64,000 bases of DNA from Lepiota brunneoincarnata (taxonomy: Eukaryota > Basidiomycota > Agaricomycetes > Agaricales > Agaricaceae): assembly GCA_023014365.1 (NCBI GenBank), contig JAEBUN010000007.1, positions 1,116,001-1,180,000 of the forward strand, given 5' to 3'. A program made the translations under genes and the position numbers. This document shows positions 34,938 to 46,078 of this stretch, piece by piece. Numbering within the stretch: position 1 is the stretch's first letter; every line of letters starts with the position of its first letter. The notes under the pieces were generated by a model that was not told the origin of the DNA, did not search any database, and worked only from the letters and a program-made list of their open reading frames with translations.

Positions 34938-36862
34938 TATATTTATTAGATTCCCTACTCAAAGTAATGGGATACATTCAGGATATAGATTACAGGCCAC
35001 AATTCCACATGTATCGCCCTCCCCCACCTCATGCAACAGTATGCCTATCTTTTTGATTCTCAGAACTAAATAGAATTCGAAATTGCCATTTAACATCATC
35101 AGCAGGATACCATAAGTATCCGAAGTTGAAACGAAATGCCCCCGCAGCGGAGTCAGTGGCTGGATTGAGAGCTGTTCTGGGGGCCTTGTCCTTTCTGTAT
35201 CGCACATCAGCGCATCAGCGCGTGGCGCTTGGGGGTGACCCTTTGTCAATTTTCATGACATCGAGCTCGCCATTACCCCTTCTGGCCTGCGTCCTCCCAC
35301 GCCATATTTCCCTGGTGACCGACGTGCATACCCGTCAGTTCGGACGAAAACAGTGCAGGAGGCCCCAATGTAAGCCGTTGGCGATCCTCAAATAGACATC
35401 CAATTTCGTTTTTTTTTACTGTTAAACCCCTGCCATGACGCCACTGATAATGGCAAGATCCCTCGAATGGTCCGGGGGTCGTGGGCTGCCGCAAGGGTGC
35501 AAGGGGTCCCATCCGGCCATTGACCAGTTCGTGTGCTGATGCTGTTGAGACTTTCCGAGGCTATTTCTGCAGCTGTACTGTACATCGAAAAAGAATATAT
35601 ATTGCGACTGTTTTCAGCGATACCTTTAGGTATTTAACGGAGAGATTTTCGAGCTTCGTAGCCCCATTAGCCCCGTTTTCGGTCGTTTTTGCTGATGGGC
35701 ACCAGAATCATGACGTACAACATATTCGGATGGTGGCTAATTGACTATAATCTAGGTCTAGGCTTGTGGGGTATTAACGGGTATTAACATCAAGGGACTC
35801 GGAAAGCGCATCGGTTCCCCCGCGGGCAAAGTGACACTTCCCCAGTTCCTCGCTGATTCTCTTCCGCCCCAAGGCGGGTCGTCAGAAGCAAGCGACCATC
35901 TCCTGACCATCCTACCCGCAAAATGAAAGGGTATAATACCACGGTTCGATTATTTGTTATGCGGCGGCTAGCTGGTCAATGACTGACGTAAAGTGGACTC
36001 CCACCCCCACAGCCCAACTAGATGACCGTTGGGGTTGGGGTATGGGTGACAGGGAAGGTATTCGACTACTAAACCAGATTAAAACATATAACTTCACACC
36101 ACTCCCACTTAACCTGAAGAATCGCTGCCGTAAAGTCAACAACGTTTACCCGCCCTGTATTCCATCTGGTCAAAAACTTTCAAAGTACTATGTGTGTTAG
36201 CCTCCCAAAGTTGCGCATCTTGTGGTTCTGCAAACAATTGAATATGAAAGCGAAATTCTGGATGGAAATACGAGCAAAAAATGGCAACGACCTGGCCCGT
36301 CCGTTGTTTTAGGATCCCGGCGCCATCAACTTCCACATGTTTCTAGCGGCACCCACTCACCCCTTTCCAGAGGCGTTTTAAGTATTTTTAATGGGCGAGC
36401 AGCTAGTCTTTGGACGACCGGCGCCGAATTCCGTTCGTGGCAATCGTCAGATCGCCATTTAGCTCAAGCAGGAGTACCTAACGAAGGCGACAGGGCGGAT
36501 ATCCATTAACCGAATTACGGACACATGGATAGGGGAGTGTGGCTTGTCTGTCTCGCTCAAAGCGAAAGGTTGATTCAAGTCCGCTCAATTTCCTCTTCAC
36601 TTCTCTCTTTCGATTACATACTCGCGATTACGTCAGGACCAACCCAACGCCGAACAATGCCAAATGTAAAGCAGCCACAGAGTAGGCCCCCTTGCAATGA
36701 GTATCGCCCAAAAACTCATTCTGTGGGAGTTACGGTTGTAAATCATTGGTGCAAGCCTTGTGCTACACTCACTTATTGACAAGCGATCATACCAGCCATA
36801 CATGAAAAACAGCGACAAAGAATTGGAGAATGTAGGATACTGCATTCCTCCGTAAAGAGCTA
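34938..36862. other. Spacer, partly duplicated at 39660-40714
   Basis: No gene recognised. The first part (ATGTATCG, GATTCTCA, CATCATCAGCA blocks) resembles 39690-39850 and the part around 36360-36500 (GCGTTTTAAGTATTTTTAAT) resembles 40230-40370, indicating an old segmental duplication. Confidence 0.5.
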
Positions 36863-37330
36863 TCAATTGCCTGAACCCGCGTCACAGTTGCCGCCGTAAA
36901 GAAGTTCTGTCCAGGAGATTGTCAGCAACTAAACCAAAGCGAAGTCAGTGGAGATCCGTACTCTGGACAAACCACTCGCAGCAGCTCTGCTGGGTGCCAA
37001 TAGGGCTAGAAACCGGTCAGCTCGAACCGAACCCAATGTGAAGTTTGACAGTGTGGAGACCCATTCACCAGACTGTATCGACGGGTAGGACGCATCCCTG
37101 ACCGAAACCGCCAGCGGGCACTTTACTCTGAGGCCCGAGTATAGTTTTGGCCGCAGGGGAGTCGATGGGTATATATGATGTACCTGTACGAGGGGATACA
37201 GGATTAAAAGAGGTTGGAGTGAAGCCGGAGCATGACGCCTACAGCAGACTGGGATTTTATTCCCGGAACATGTGCTTTGAGCCGTCGCGACGGTAAGAAA
37301 GGTGAAGGCAATAAGGGACTTGAAGAGCAT
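36863..37330 (-). CDS. Hydrophobin-like small secreted protein, intact copy H2
   Basis: Four exons 37330-37243, 37183-37069, 37005-36962, 36906-36863 give 291 nt, 96 residues, with all phases matching. Signal peptide MLFKSLIAFTFLTVATAQS; mature protein has eight cysteines in the pattern C-x7-CC-x29-C-x7-C-x7-CC-x12-C, the hydrophobin arrangement but with a shorter C4-C5 loop. Key blocks: GPQSKVPAGGFGQGC and CPIGTQQSCCEWFVQ, ending DAGSGN. Hydrophobins coat aerial hyphae and spores or mask wall polymers from host recognition; whether this group self-assembles is unknown. It is the only copy of this subfamily in the window that keeps all eight cysteines and an open frame. Conserved TATA and leader blocks lie upstream. 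Confidence 0.78.
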
Positions 37331-37355
37331 AGTAAATTTGGATTTGGGACGCAGT

Positions 37356-37402
37356 TCTGATTGAACTGAGGAGCCATGGGCAACTCCTGTCGTGCCTTTA
37401 TA
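37356..37402 (-). promoter_or_regulatory. Conserved leader and TATA box of H2
   Basis: On the minus strand TATAAAGGCA (37402-37393) and CAGTTCAATCAGA (37368-37356), 72 bp from TATA start to ATG, matching H1 and H3. Confidence 0.7.
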
Positions 37403-37764
37403 CCTCTCGGTAGGTCTATGGGCTCCATCCTCCAATCTTATCTGTTGAGGCATTTTAGTGCTTTCTCGTAACCTAGAAGTGTTCGACGTGATGACTTCGT
37501 GGATCAATGTCATACCAGAAGCAAGTGTTCAGTCCACGGAACGTTCCTACAAAGTTAGGGTCTACAACACATCAATGACGCAGTTACCCAAATATTTATC
37601 TAAGGGCTTGGACAGCGGCATTCCGTTTTCAACGCCCTTTCATTCTGACGGTGAGCGCGAGCGTTTGCGAGCTTAGTATTTAGTAAAGAACATCGGGTTT
37701 AAAGCCGTACTGAGCCACGTACTATTCCATTTCAGACATCACGCTCACTGCCCTTCTTCCCTTT

Positions 37765-38340
37765 GTCGCATCCCTCCAGCCAGTGATGTCTCTTATTTAT
37801 CGAGGAATTCCAGTACTTTCCTTGTAGCCGAGCAGTGTTTTATATGATAGTTTGATGAATTAATATCGTACCGGACGCGGGAGTTCAATTCTTCGTGTAG
37901 TGCTCATACTCAAGTTAGTAGGTCGAGTCAGCAGCGCATTGCTGGTGCCGCTCTCTAACACCTCCTTTGGGGGATTGGGGAATGACATTTCACTTCGGCA
38001 CCTATTCGCTGAGCGCTCCGGCGGTGGCAATTTTCCGAGGCTAGTCAAGTTGACAAGAGATAACCTCATGGTCAGAGCTGCCCTGTGAGGCTGTGATTAC
38101 CCAAATTGATGAATGTTATCCTCGAACGGTTTAGAGTAGTATGTGGTGTTGTGGTGACATTGAGTATTTTCCGAGGATAGTGGTGATAAAAAGCGATAAT
38201 TTCGGGGCGGTCTGTGTGGTTCTGCCTATGCCACAACTGGTCGCCTTGCTGAATGTGGCTCGAGATCTGGGTGCACGTGACTGAGGGGGCCAAATATGGC
38301 CTTGTCGTCTGCTTTAGGTAATGAGATGACATTTTTATTC
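37765..38340 (-). repeat. Orphan copy of the hydrophobin-like upstream region
   Basis: Segments such as TGATGTCTCTTATTTATCGA (near 37782) and TACTCAAGTT plus TTCGCTGAGCGCTCCGGCGGTG (split here as ATTCGCTGAGCGCT and CCGGCGGTG, 37905-38040) resemble sequences upstream of H3 (46856-47000), H4 (47650-47760) and the 48.1-48.5 kb repeats. No coding exons lie downstream in the expected orientation, so the gene part seems lost. Confidence 0.45.
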
Positions 38341-38749
38341 AAAACCGCTTGAGTATTTACTACTAACAGCTAGCTCTATTGCCGGTCGCTCACTTCCCTG
38401 TTCTCTGCACAGACCCTTCCTCGCATGGGCACGTCGACATTGAGTCTGCAAATACTTTACCTCGCTTGCCAGCACCCGCTGACATTCGCGAAGAATGGTG
38501 ATGGTGGTTAGCGAGTGGGTTCATGGCTGCAGTTCTGGGGCTGCCCGCGGTTTCAGACCACTGGTTTGTATCCTGTCAAGGGGTTGCGTCGTCCTTGGGT
38601 CTCGCATGGATCGCCATGTCTTTCAATGCTCTCTCAGTGTCCTTGACAGTCTGCACGTCCACTCCCATGAGCAAGAATTTCCATCCAGGAACATCGCCTT
38701 CCTTACTTTGCAATTATTACTCCCAGTGGTGCCACACAGTTCCAGGAAA
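38341..38749. other. Intergenic region
   Basis: No gene or repeat recognised; a 5' boundary of the duplicated block follows it. Confidence 0.35.
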
Positions 38750-39660
38750 ATTTTTTTTTCGGGTGAATTGAAATTGGGTAGGTGACCCAAGACCAGGTAA
38801 AAGAACGTTGCGATTCAAGGGGCCTAGCAGAGCCCGATGAGCGGAATTGAACGAGAGCCCTCCTTCTATCTTCCGACTCCGTGGAATTCGTTGATAACAG
38901 GCCAGATAGTTCAAACCCGAGCCACACCTGGTATAGCCATATTCCAACTATAGCCAAGCGCGGGGAACTAGTCGATGGCATAGACCGGGTCGTGCGTACG
39001 GCAATGTCAGTGGGGGGATAGGATTGAAGGGCATAGGCGGAGAAGGAGATGAGGGGTGTTGTCGGGAGCGTGAAAGAGAATTGGGGAGGAGTATGAAGGA
39101 GTGGAGGAGAAACGGTAGATGCTGGGGTGCTTTGAGTTGGCTCAGTCAGAACTTGCTCCGATGTTGCCATGGTCCAGCTCCTATCGCCTGATAGGACCAT
39201 AAGCCCAAGGAAGAGATTGCCACATCAAGCATGGGCAGGGGAAGGCGGTGTTGGAGTGTATGAAGATGAAGATAGGTCCCGGGTCGATGGGGTCCCAGTC
39301 GGAGGTCTGGTACAGCCAACCCTCTCACAGTCACGATCCCAATCCCAATCGCAATACCGCTTACAAATACACGCCCGCTCATTCTCAGCTCCAGCCACCA
39401 GAAAAACAAGGCCCGGTGCCTCTGCCCGCATACGGACCCAAGCTTTGCCCGAATGTAGCGAGCGTGATTGAGTCGCAGTCACCGTCGCAGGGTGGGGGAA
39501 TACCTTGTTGTTGGGAGGAGATGGTTACTCCTTCACCGCCGCCCACTATGGATGAGAGACAGGAGGAGCAGGATGCCACGAGACCGAATGTGCTCAAGAG
39601 ATCCCCGAAGAAAGGGCTAAAGAGGGGGTTGACCAGGGGGACGACTTTCGCCCATACCCG
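38750..39660 (+). pseudogene. Decayed duplicate of the 33585 gene
   Basis: Recognisable pieces in different frames: WVTQDQVKERCDS near 38777 (parent WVTEDEVKERCDA), IDRVVRTAMS near 38980, RKRLPHQAWAGEGG near 39210, SQSQSQYR near 39345, then SVIESQSPSQGGGIP and KRSPKKGLKRGLTRGTT near 39600. The amino-terminal third is missing, and frameshifts and stops (for example in the LAEPDERN segment near 38840) break the rest. Similarity continues into the 3' flank. Confidence 0.82.
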
Positions 39661-40714
39661 CTCACTGGATTCTTTACTCGAGGTACATAGTGGAATGCAT
39701 TTAGGATATAGACCACAAATCGCGGCCCCGCATGTATCGGTCCCTGTCATCGCACGCGATAGTATGTACACTCATCTTGATTCTCATGGGCCCGACCACC
39801 TTCAAGCCTTAAAATCGCCACCTAGCTTCATCAGCACTAGGCTGCGGGATAATCCACATGGAAGGACTCAGAACCGCACCGGCTCCTCGAGTGGCTACAG
39901 TAACCCTCCTTCTGGTCCTTGCTTGGCCTTTTTCTTCTGTTCCAAGCGGATGACAAACCCCTTAACCCTCCACCCGCACGCCCCAACGCCCTGCGTTTGG
40001 AACAAATGAAAGGGAATTCAAGTATGTATAGTGTACCGCCTCTTTTGAGCCGGGCACTTGTAGGAATCCTGCGAACGTTTGAATATGCCAGTGGAAAATG
40101 CGGAACTGTAAATACATGCTCTAGTAAATCCCAACACGCAACAAACTCGGCTCTTCTCTTTTTTTTTTTTCGCGACCCGGATTTCACCAGGCCATCCCTG
40201 CCACCTCGACGTTTCGGGCAGCACTGCCGCTTCCAGACCAGCGTTTAAATACTTTTAAATAGGGCAGCTGACTTTCAATGTATAGCCGCTAGCCATTCTC
40301 ATCCACGGAGGTCAATTGGATCGTCCCCTAAATTAAGCAGGCACCCACTAACCAATTTTACGGACAACGCGCATGAGGAACCTCGCAGCTCTGTATATTT
40401 CTACTAACATACTTGACACGAAAGCACACTTAAACTTCACTTTACACGCTGCTCTTTCGTCGTATACTCTGACGGTCACTCAAGCTCGACAAGTTGATAC
40501 ACCAGGAAAATTCGACGTCAAATATTCGTTCAGGCAGTTTTCCGATATAGTTCAGTCGAAGTCACAGCAGTAAGTATAAGCATACAAGCACCAAGGTTCG
40601 CGTTTCTTCATCGACAAGGCGTAATACCAACAACATAGAGGAGGAACGTACTAGCCACATGGGAACCAAGTACATCACATATCGTACACATACCCCTTTC
40701 CCCCACGGAAAATC
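39661..40714. other. Spacer duplicated from 34938-36862
   Basis: No gene recognised; diverged similarity with the parental spacer as noted there. A T-run (40163-40171) occurs. Confidence 0.45.
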
Positions 40715-40859
40715 TCAATTGTTACCATCATCACAACCGGCAGCGTAGGCAAGAACTGTCCAGGTTTAGAGTCAGTAACTACTATACCAAGGGCGGAGTC
40801 AGTTGAGAAGCATATGCTGAGCATAATACAAGCAGGAGCGCTTTGTCCCTCCAGGCGGG
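40715..40859 (-). pseudogene. Exons 3-4 of split hydrophobin-like gene H3
   Basis: Minus-strand exon 3 (about 40859-40817) reads PPGGTKRSCLYYAQ after a TTTCTAG acceptor; exon 4 (40755-40715) reads LAYAAGCDDGNN before TGA. These are the missing 3' exons of the gene whose exons 1-2 lie at 46753-46483, beyond the retrotransposon. The donor after exon 3 is CAGC|ATATG rather than CAGA|GTACG as in the other copies, so splicing would fail even without the insertion. Confidence 0.8.
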
Positions 40860-40911
40860 CTAGAAATCCGTCAGCTTGGACCGTGCCTTTGGGGTTCGGT
40901 GGTGTGAAAGC

Positions 40912-41302
40912 TGTAGAACGTAGTAAGGTATATTCAGTCTCGATGCGAGAGCTAGAGTTTACCTGTAGAACGTAGTAAGGTATACTACAAAGTAATCAGT
41001 ACAGTAATTAAAGGTATTGATAGAATACTCACTTCAGTCTCGACGCGAGAGCTGAAGTGCGACTACAAGCAAGAGACTATTTATCTAACACTACGATACA
41101 CGCGCTTGTACGTAGACAATAAGCACAATAGCAATAGTGTACGGGCAGAGGAGGACGGTAAGGGCATAGCATAAAAGATATAAAAACGGTAGAGACCATG
41201 CAAGAGAAACAGAGCGCGGGATATGGAACAAACACGAAAGGGCGGGAAAAGGACACCAGCTAAACAGAGACCGGAACTCGGCACGCATTTGCGAGCTTGA
41301 CA
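40912..41302 (-). repeat. 3' LTR of copia element (391 bp)
   Basis: Differs from the other LTR at nine positions, all transitions; seven of the eight CpG changes are the TpG or CpA state here. Confidence 0.95.
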
Positions 41303-41310
41303 CTCCCCTT
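41303..41310 (-). other. Polypurine tract
   Basis: AAGGGGAG on the minus strand, directly abutting the 3' LTR: the expected plus-strand primer site. Confidence 0.8.
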
Positions 41311-42145
41311 CAAACCGTAGCAAGTCTGAGTTCTCGTGTGAAATGTTTGACTTTCAGCAAGGGGAGGGCTTTGGTGAAGACGTCGGCCACCATGTCCTCA
41401 GTAGGGCAATATATGAGCCGGATTTTGCCTTCCTCGATGATCCAATGAATGAAGTGGTAGCGAACATCGATGTGTTTCGTTCGCGCGTGGTACTGGTGGT
41501 CCTTGGATAGCGCGATGGCTGATTGGTTGTCGGAGAAAATGGTGGTGGAAGGGATAGTAGTATCGAAAACCTGAGAAATGAGTGAACGAAGCCATAAGGC
41601 CTCCTTTGAAGTGTGTGTAGCACCCACATATTCCGATTCGGTAGTAGATAGAGTGACAATTTCTTGACGTTTTGCACTCCAAGAAACTGCGCCACCGTTG
41701 ATAATGAAGGCATAGCCAGGCGTGGCACGGCGGTCCTGAACGTTGAGACAGCAAGAGCTTACCCTGCTCTTTGTCTCTCTTCACCTCAATCCCCAGGAGC
41801 CAGTGAATTTCTCCTAGATCTGTGATCTCAACGAACCGCTTAACCCCATCCTTTACCCAGTCTACCAGCGCAATGGTCGATGCAACAAGTGTGCAGTCGT
41901 CAACGTGCACTAAAATTACGGTGAGGTCCGGTGCCACAAGTTTGAAGAATACGCTCTGGTCAACTTCACAGCGTGTAAAGCCCAAGTAGTCGACTAGGAT
42001 CTCGCATAGACGTTGGTACCATTGCTGCCCGGATTGTTTGAGTCCATAGAGGGTCTTCTTGAGGTGGCGAACATGGTGGGGGTGAGTTGGGGATGTGAAA
42101 CCAGGGGGTTGTCACATGTAAATCGACTCATCAGGGCCTAGCTTC
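41310..42145 (-). pseudogene. 3' part of copia pol (RT palm to RNase H), interrupted
   Basis: Continues reverse transcriptase after the nested LTR: TLYGLKQSGQQWYQRLCEIL, a catalytic HVDD in VILVHVDDCTLVAS (family usually YVDD), and LLGIEVKRDKEQGK. A TGA at 42112-42114 replaces Arg in the otherwise usual IYM-R-QPPGF motif; CGA to TGA is a CpG transition. At about 41735 the frame jumps straight to the RNase H-like end (SWSAKRQEIVTLSTTESEYV, then VADVFTKALPL): roughly 100 or more codons of the RT-RNase H connection are deleted. Confidence 0.88.
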
Positions 42146-42843
42146 TGTTATGATCCGTGCTCCTTCTGTATCCGAGGATAACTGGAGACGGCCTTCAATC
42201 ACTCTACAAGGTGTCCGAGACGGTTGGCCTTATAGAGCTTAGTGGATCGCGCTCAATGAGATAACGAGGGAAGACGCCAAGTTAAGGCAGAGAGGTAAAC
42301 GACCGCTGTTAACAAGATTAAAGCTTGAGGCTTTAATCTCTACTTGTACAGGCCTTATATACCTATGAGGTGCTATATACTCGTTATAGGTTACTTGGCT
42401 GTTCTACTGGTCGTGCGCAGTCCTGACCATGATGCACATCCTGGCTGATGGCATCCTAGCGTTATTTATATTACAATGAGTCAGTACTCTCGCTACTGCT
42501 GTGCGATGTTCCATCGCTTTCCTCTGACTCATAATCTTCTTCTCCCGATTGTATCTCCATGGAGTCTTCTTCGTTCTCGCTCTCCATTCTCTCAGTGCTT
42601 CCATCCGTATCGGAGGTTGGGTCGGTTGATCCATGGTTATCTTCTTCGTCCTTGGGGTATTCCAATATATCCTCCAAGGTTATCTCCATTCCTGCTTCTC
42701 TCGCCAGGTCCTGCATGGCGGTGTAATATTCCCCTTCCTCGTCTTCGTATTCTTGTGCCCGTAATTGGTCTGTAGTCTCCTGTACCCATCTTGTAAAGTC
42801 GAACAATAGTTCTTGTTCCTCCCGGTCTGGACTGTTCATAACA
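42146..42843 (-). mobile_element. Nested solo LTR (698 bp) of another retrotransposon
   Basis: Ends are TGTTATGA...TCATAACA, flanked by GCTTC on both sides (42141-42145 and 42844-42848). Removing it with one flank restores the copia frame (NGKL then GPDESIYM). No internal element sequence remains, as after LTR-LTR recombination. It contains a minus-strand 122-codon acidic ORF at 42471-42839 (MNSPDREEQELLFDFTRW) of unknown meaning. The terminal motif is common among Ty3/gypsy LTRs, but the family is inferred. Confidence 0.9.
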
Positions 42844-45800
42844 GCTTCCCATTTAGGTAAGCCCCCTTGATATCGATCTGGTGTATCTTGTAGTTACGAG
42901 CAGCGGCGATTGCGAGCACAGCCCGGATGGACGCAAGGCGTGCAACAGGCGCGAAGGTATCAAAATAGTCAACTCCTGGGACTTGTGAAAAACCTTGGGT
43001 GACGAGGCGGGCCTTGTAGTGGACAACATTTCCAGCAGCATCCTTTTTTGCTTTGAAGACCCATTTTGAGCCGACAACGTTAGCTCCAATTGGCCGATCA
43101 ACAAGTTCCCACGTTCCGGCATCGCCCAACATAGTAAGTTCTTCCTCCATGGCCTTCTTCCACAACTCCCAGTCTGCTCGTTTCCTCGCCTCCTGCAGGC
43201 TCCCAGGTTCCAATCCCTTGGTCTCCTCAATGTCTGCTGCTAGGACGTGAACATCAGCCCAGTCTTGTTCTTCTGCCAGAGTGACTGCTCGCCCCTCTAG
43301 GATGTCTTTAGCTTTGGTGCTTGGATTTCGGGCACGCTGGGGTCTTGGTACCTGTGGATCAGCCTCGCTAGGCAACTCCTTTGGGCTGACATCGCTTTCA
43401 GCATCACTTTTTCGGGAATCGGCTGTGAAATCGGCTGGTTGTTGATCAGGGAAGGGGGTGGGGGTGTCTTGTGTCTCGTTTGGGGCACTAGTGCTGCATA
43501 ATGGGTCGTTTCTAGGCTCGCTTGCTGGTGAGTGCTCCCCTTCGAGCCCGGGACGACCTGAGTTAATAAAACAGAAATTTCGCTCAATCTTTATAGCACT
43601 TGTGTCTGGAAAATAGATGCGAGAGCCATTGCTCTCGGCATCATACCCGACCCATCTCCCTTTCTTCGCTCGCCCACCGAGCTTGTCCCCTCCTGCCTGG
43701 TGTACCCACACCTCCTCTCCCCACTCACGTACTGCTTGCAAGTCTGGTTTGCGGCCATATATTGTTTCGAACAGCGTTCTCCCCTCAACTGCTTGGGTAC
43801 CAGTCCTGTTCATCAACCAAACTACATGGGCAACCGCTTCTGCCCATAGCAACTTTGGGAGGCAACTTGCATGCAGTATTGCACACATGTGCTCAACAAT
43901 CGTTCGATTTCGGTGTTCGGCAATCCCATTGTGTTGGGGTGTATCGTGTACGGTGAGCTTGGTTTCCGTGCCTCGGGACTTTAGATAGGACTGAAACTCG
44001 CCTGTGGTGTATTCCCCACCTCTGTCCAAGTGTAGGGCCTTAATACGCGTGCCAAATTGTGTTTCACACCACGCGTCAAAGTTCCGGTAGGCATTGAAAA
44101 CGTCGGACTTGTTTGAGAGGAAATTGATGTGAGTCCACCTTGAGAAGTCATCGATAAAGGTCACGTAGTAACACTTTCCTCGCTTTGTCTCCACTTGTGC
44201 AGGCCCCCAGACATCGGAATGGATCTCCTGACCGAGCGATGATGCTCTCTCACCCTCCCGGACCTTTGAAATCGGCAGCCGAGTTGTTTTGCCATAGGCA
44301 CATGACTCGCAGAAAATGTCTGTGTCCGCTCCATCTTCTAGCTTTAGGCCAGTCACCAGGCCATCGCGAATAAGCTTTCGAGCAGCACCAGCTGAAATGT
44401 GGCCTAGGCGACGATGCAACATGTCCAAGCTGAGTGGTTCGCTTACCACATTTACCTCTTCTGTCTCTTTGATCAATTTATACAGGCCTTGTCCAGTTCT
44501 CGGGATCTCGGCAATCCAGGCACCACCCATATCACAAATGATGCACTTGCCATTGGCGAAGGTGGTTGAGAAGCCAGCGTCATCAAGTCGGCCAATCGAC
44601 ACAAGAGTGTAGCCTGCCTCAGGTGAATACAGGACTTTGCTGAGGTGGAGTTGTGATGAGGTAGCTCCGTTCGGCAATTCTAGTACTACTTCACCCTTTC
44701 CAATGGCATTGAAGGCCTTCTTGTTTGCAGCACGTAGAGGTCGAGGTGGGATGGGTTGGAAGGTCGCAAAAATATCTTGGTATGGGGAGATGTGATTCGT
44801 AGCACCTGAGTCGAAAACTTCGACTTGGGTTGGGCTTGGTTCAGTGGCACTTACAACTTTGTCAATAGCTACACTGAAGTCGTCAATGTCAAGGTCATCA
44901 AACTCACTCATTGACTCCCCTTCACTCCGCGACCCGGTAAGATTCGTTTCAACTTCTGACCAGCTTGCATCCGTTTCGGAGTCCAACCACTCCTCAACCA
45001 TGAGGGAGCAATCCTCATCATTGCTGTCCACCGTCACGGCATTAGCACTTCCACCCTTCTTGTTAGGTGAGTTTCCTCCTTTCTCCCCATCCCTCCTTTC
45101 ACTGATAGGCTTTTTCGGGTTGGGACATTCTCGCTTCCAGTGTTCACCACCGCAGTTCCAGCACAGACCCTTTTTCTTTCCCTTCCCTTTTGGCTTCCCA
45201 CCTCCATTGCTACCTTTGCTTCCTTCAGTAACCAGGGCATCGTCGTGTTCTGGTTTAGCATTTCCAGCCCTTGATTGTTCAGGGCATGCTCGCTCCCATT
45301 CATCGCTAATCAATATGATCAGGATTTCGGGCTCAATGGTATGTTGGAGGGAACTATGAAGTTGGGCAGCAGATAATTGATTTGAGGCGTAGGATGATAA
45401 CCAACAGGGTAGGGACTGGAGGATTGCACTCCTATAGTCGTCGTCACTGATGGTGACACCAACAGCACCCAGCTCGGCCTTTCGGGAACGTATCTCATTT
45501 AGGAATAGACGAACATTACCCCTGTCAGGGCATCGCATGGTCATAAATTCGCGACAGAGCCGAGCTTGTGAGAAGGCACTCTTGTAAGTGTATTCTCGCT
45601 TTATAGAGTCCCACATCAGCTTGACAGTATGATGACCAGCAGTGACCATTAGCGTGGAATCTGGGAGATGTTGGGCAAGCAAGGAGCGAGCGATATTTTC
45701 GTTCCTTTCCCAAGTCTCGACCATTTCAGTAGTAGCAATAGGAGCAGCAGGTGTGGTTGTAGTAGGAGCTGTGGGAGCAGTCGTAACAGGGGTGGTGGTA

Positions 45801-46030
45801 GCAGGAGCTGTGGGAGCAGTGGAAAGAGTGGCTGTGGGTTGTGACCCACTGGTTGAGGTTGGGAGTTCAGGACGTGGCAAACTACCATCAAAATGGCCCC
45901 ACAATCCCTTTCCTTGGATTACTGTCTGGAAACGTAGCACAAAGATTGCCCAGTTTCCCCCAGACACATCCAGCTTTGGTACTGACGTAGGGAGCATATT
46001 GTTTACAGTAGACATTGCACAATAGATCAA
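42844..46030 (-). pseudogene. Copia gag-pol polyprotein, 5' part
   Basis: Open for about 1060 codons; likely start is the second ATG at 46015 (MSTVNNMLPTSVPKLDVSGG). Order: gag with a Thr/Pro/Ala-rich insert and LMWDSIKREYTYKSAFSQA; zinc knuckle CWNCGGEHWKREC near residue 290; protease DSGATNHISPYQD near 406; GAG-pre-integrase MLHRRLGHISAGAARKLIRD; integrase core with D in HSDVWGPAQ (about 603), D in LHLDRGGEY (about 668) and E in GIAEHRNRTI (about 703); then the start of reverse transcriptase WVFKAKKDAAGNVVHYKARL and IHQIDIKGAYLNGKLL, where the nested LTR cuts it. Apart from that cut this part has no stops, which suggests recent activity. Confidence 0.95.
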
Positions 46031-46066
46031 TGTATTCGGTTATCTGGTTAATAGCACGTTGGCGCG

Positions 46067-46078
46067 GGGCCCATAACC
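46067..46078 (-). other. Primer binding site, half-tRNA (initiator Met) type
   Basis: GGTTATGGGCCC starts directly after the 5' LTR on the coding strand. It is complementary to the anticodon-arm region of initiator tRNA-Met rather than to a tRNA 3' end, as known for Drosophila copia-type elements. Confidence 0.75.

Noticed and set aside
42471..42839. 122-codon acidic ORF as a fungal gene
   Set aside because: It lies wholly inside a solo LTR that interrupts reverse transcriptase; treated as part of the LTR.
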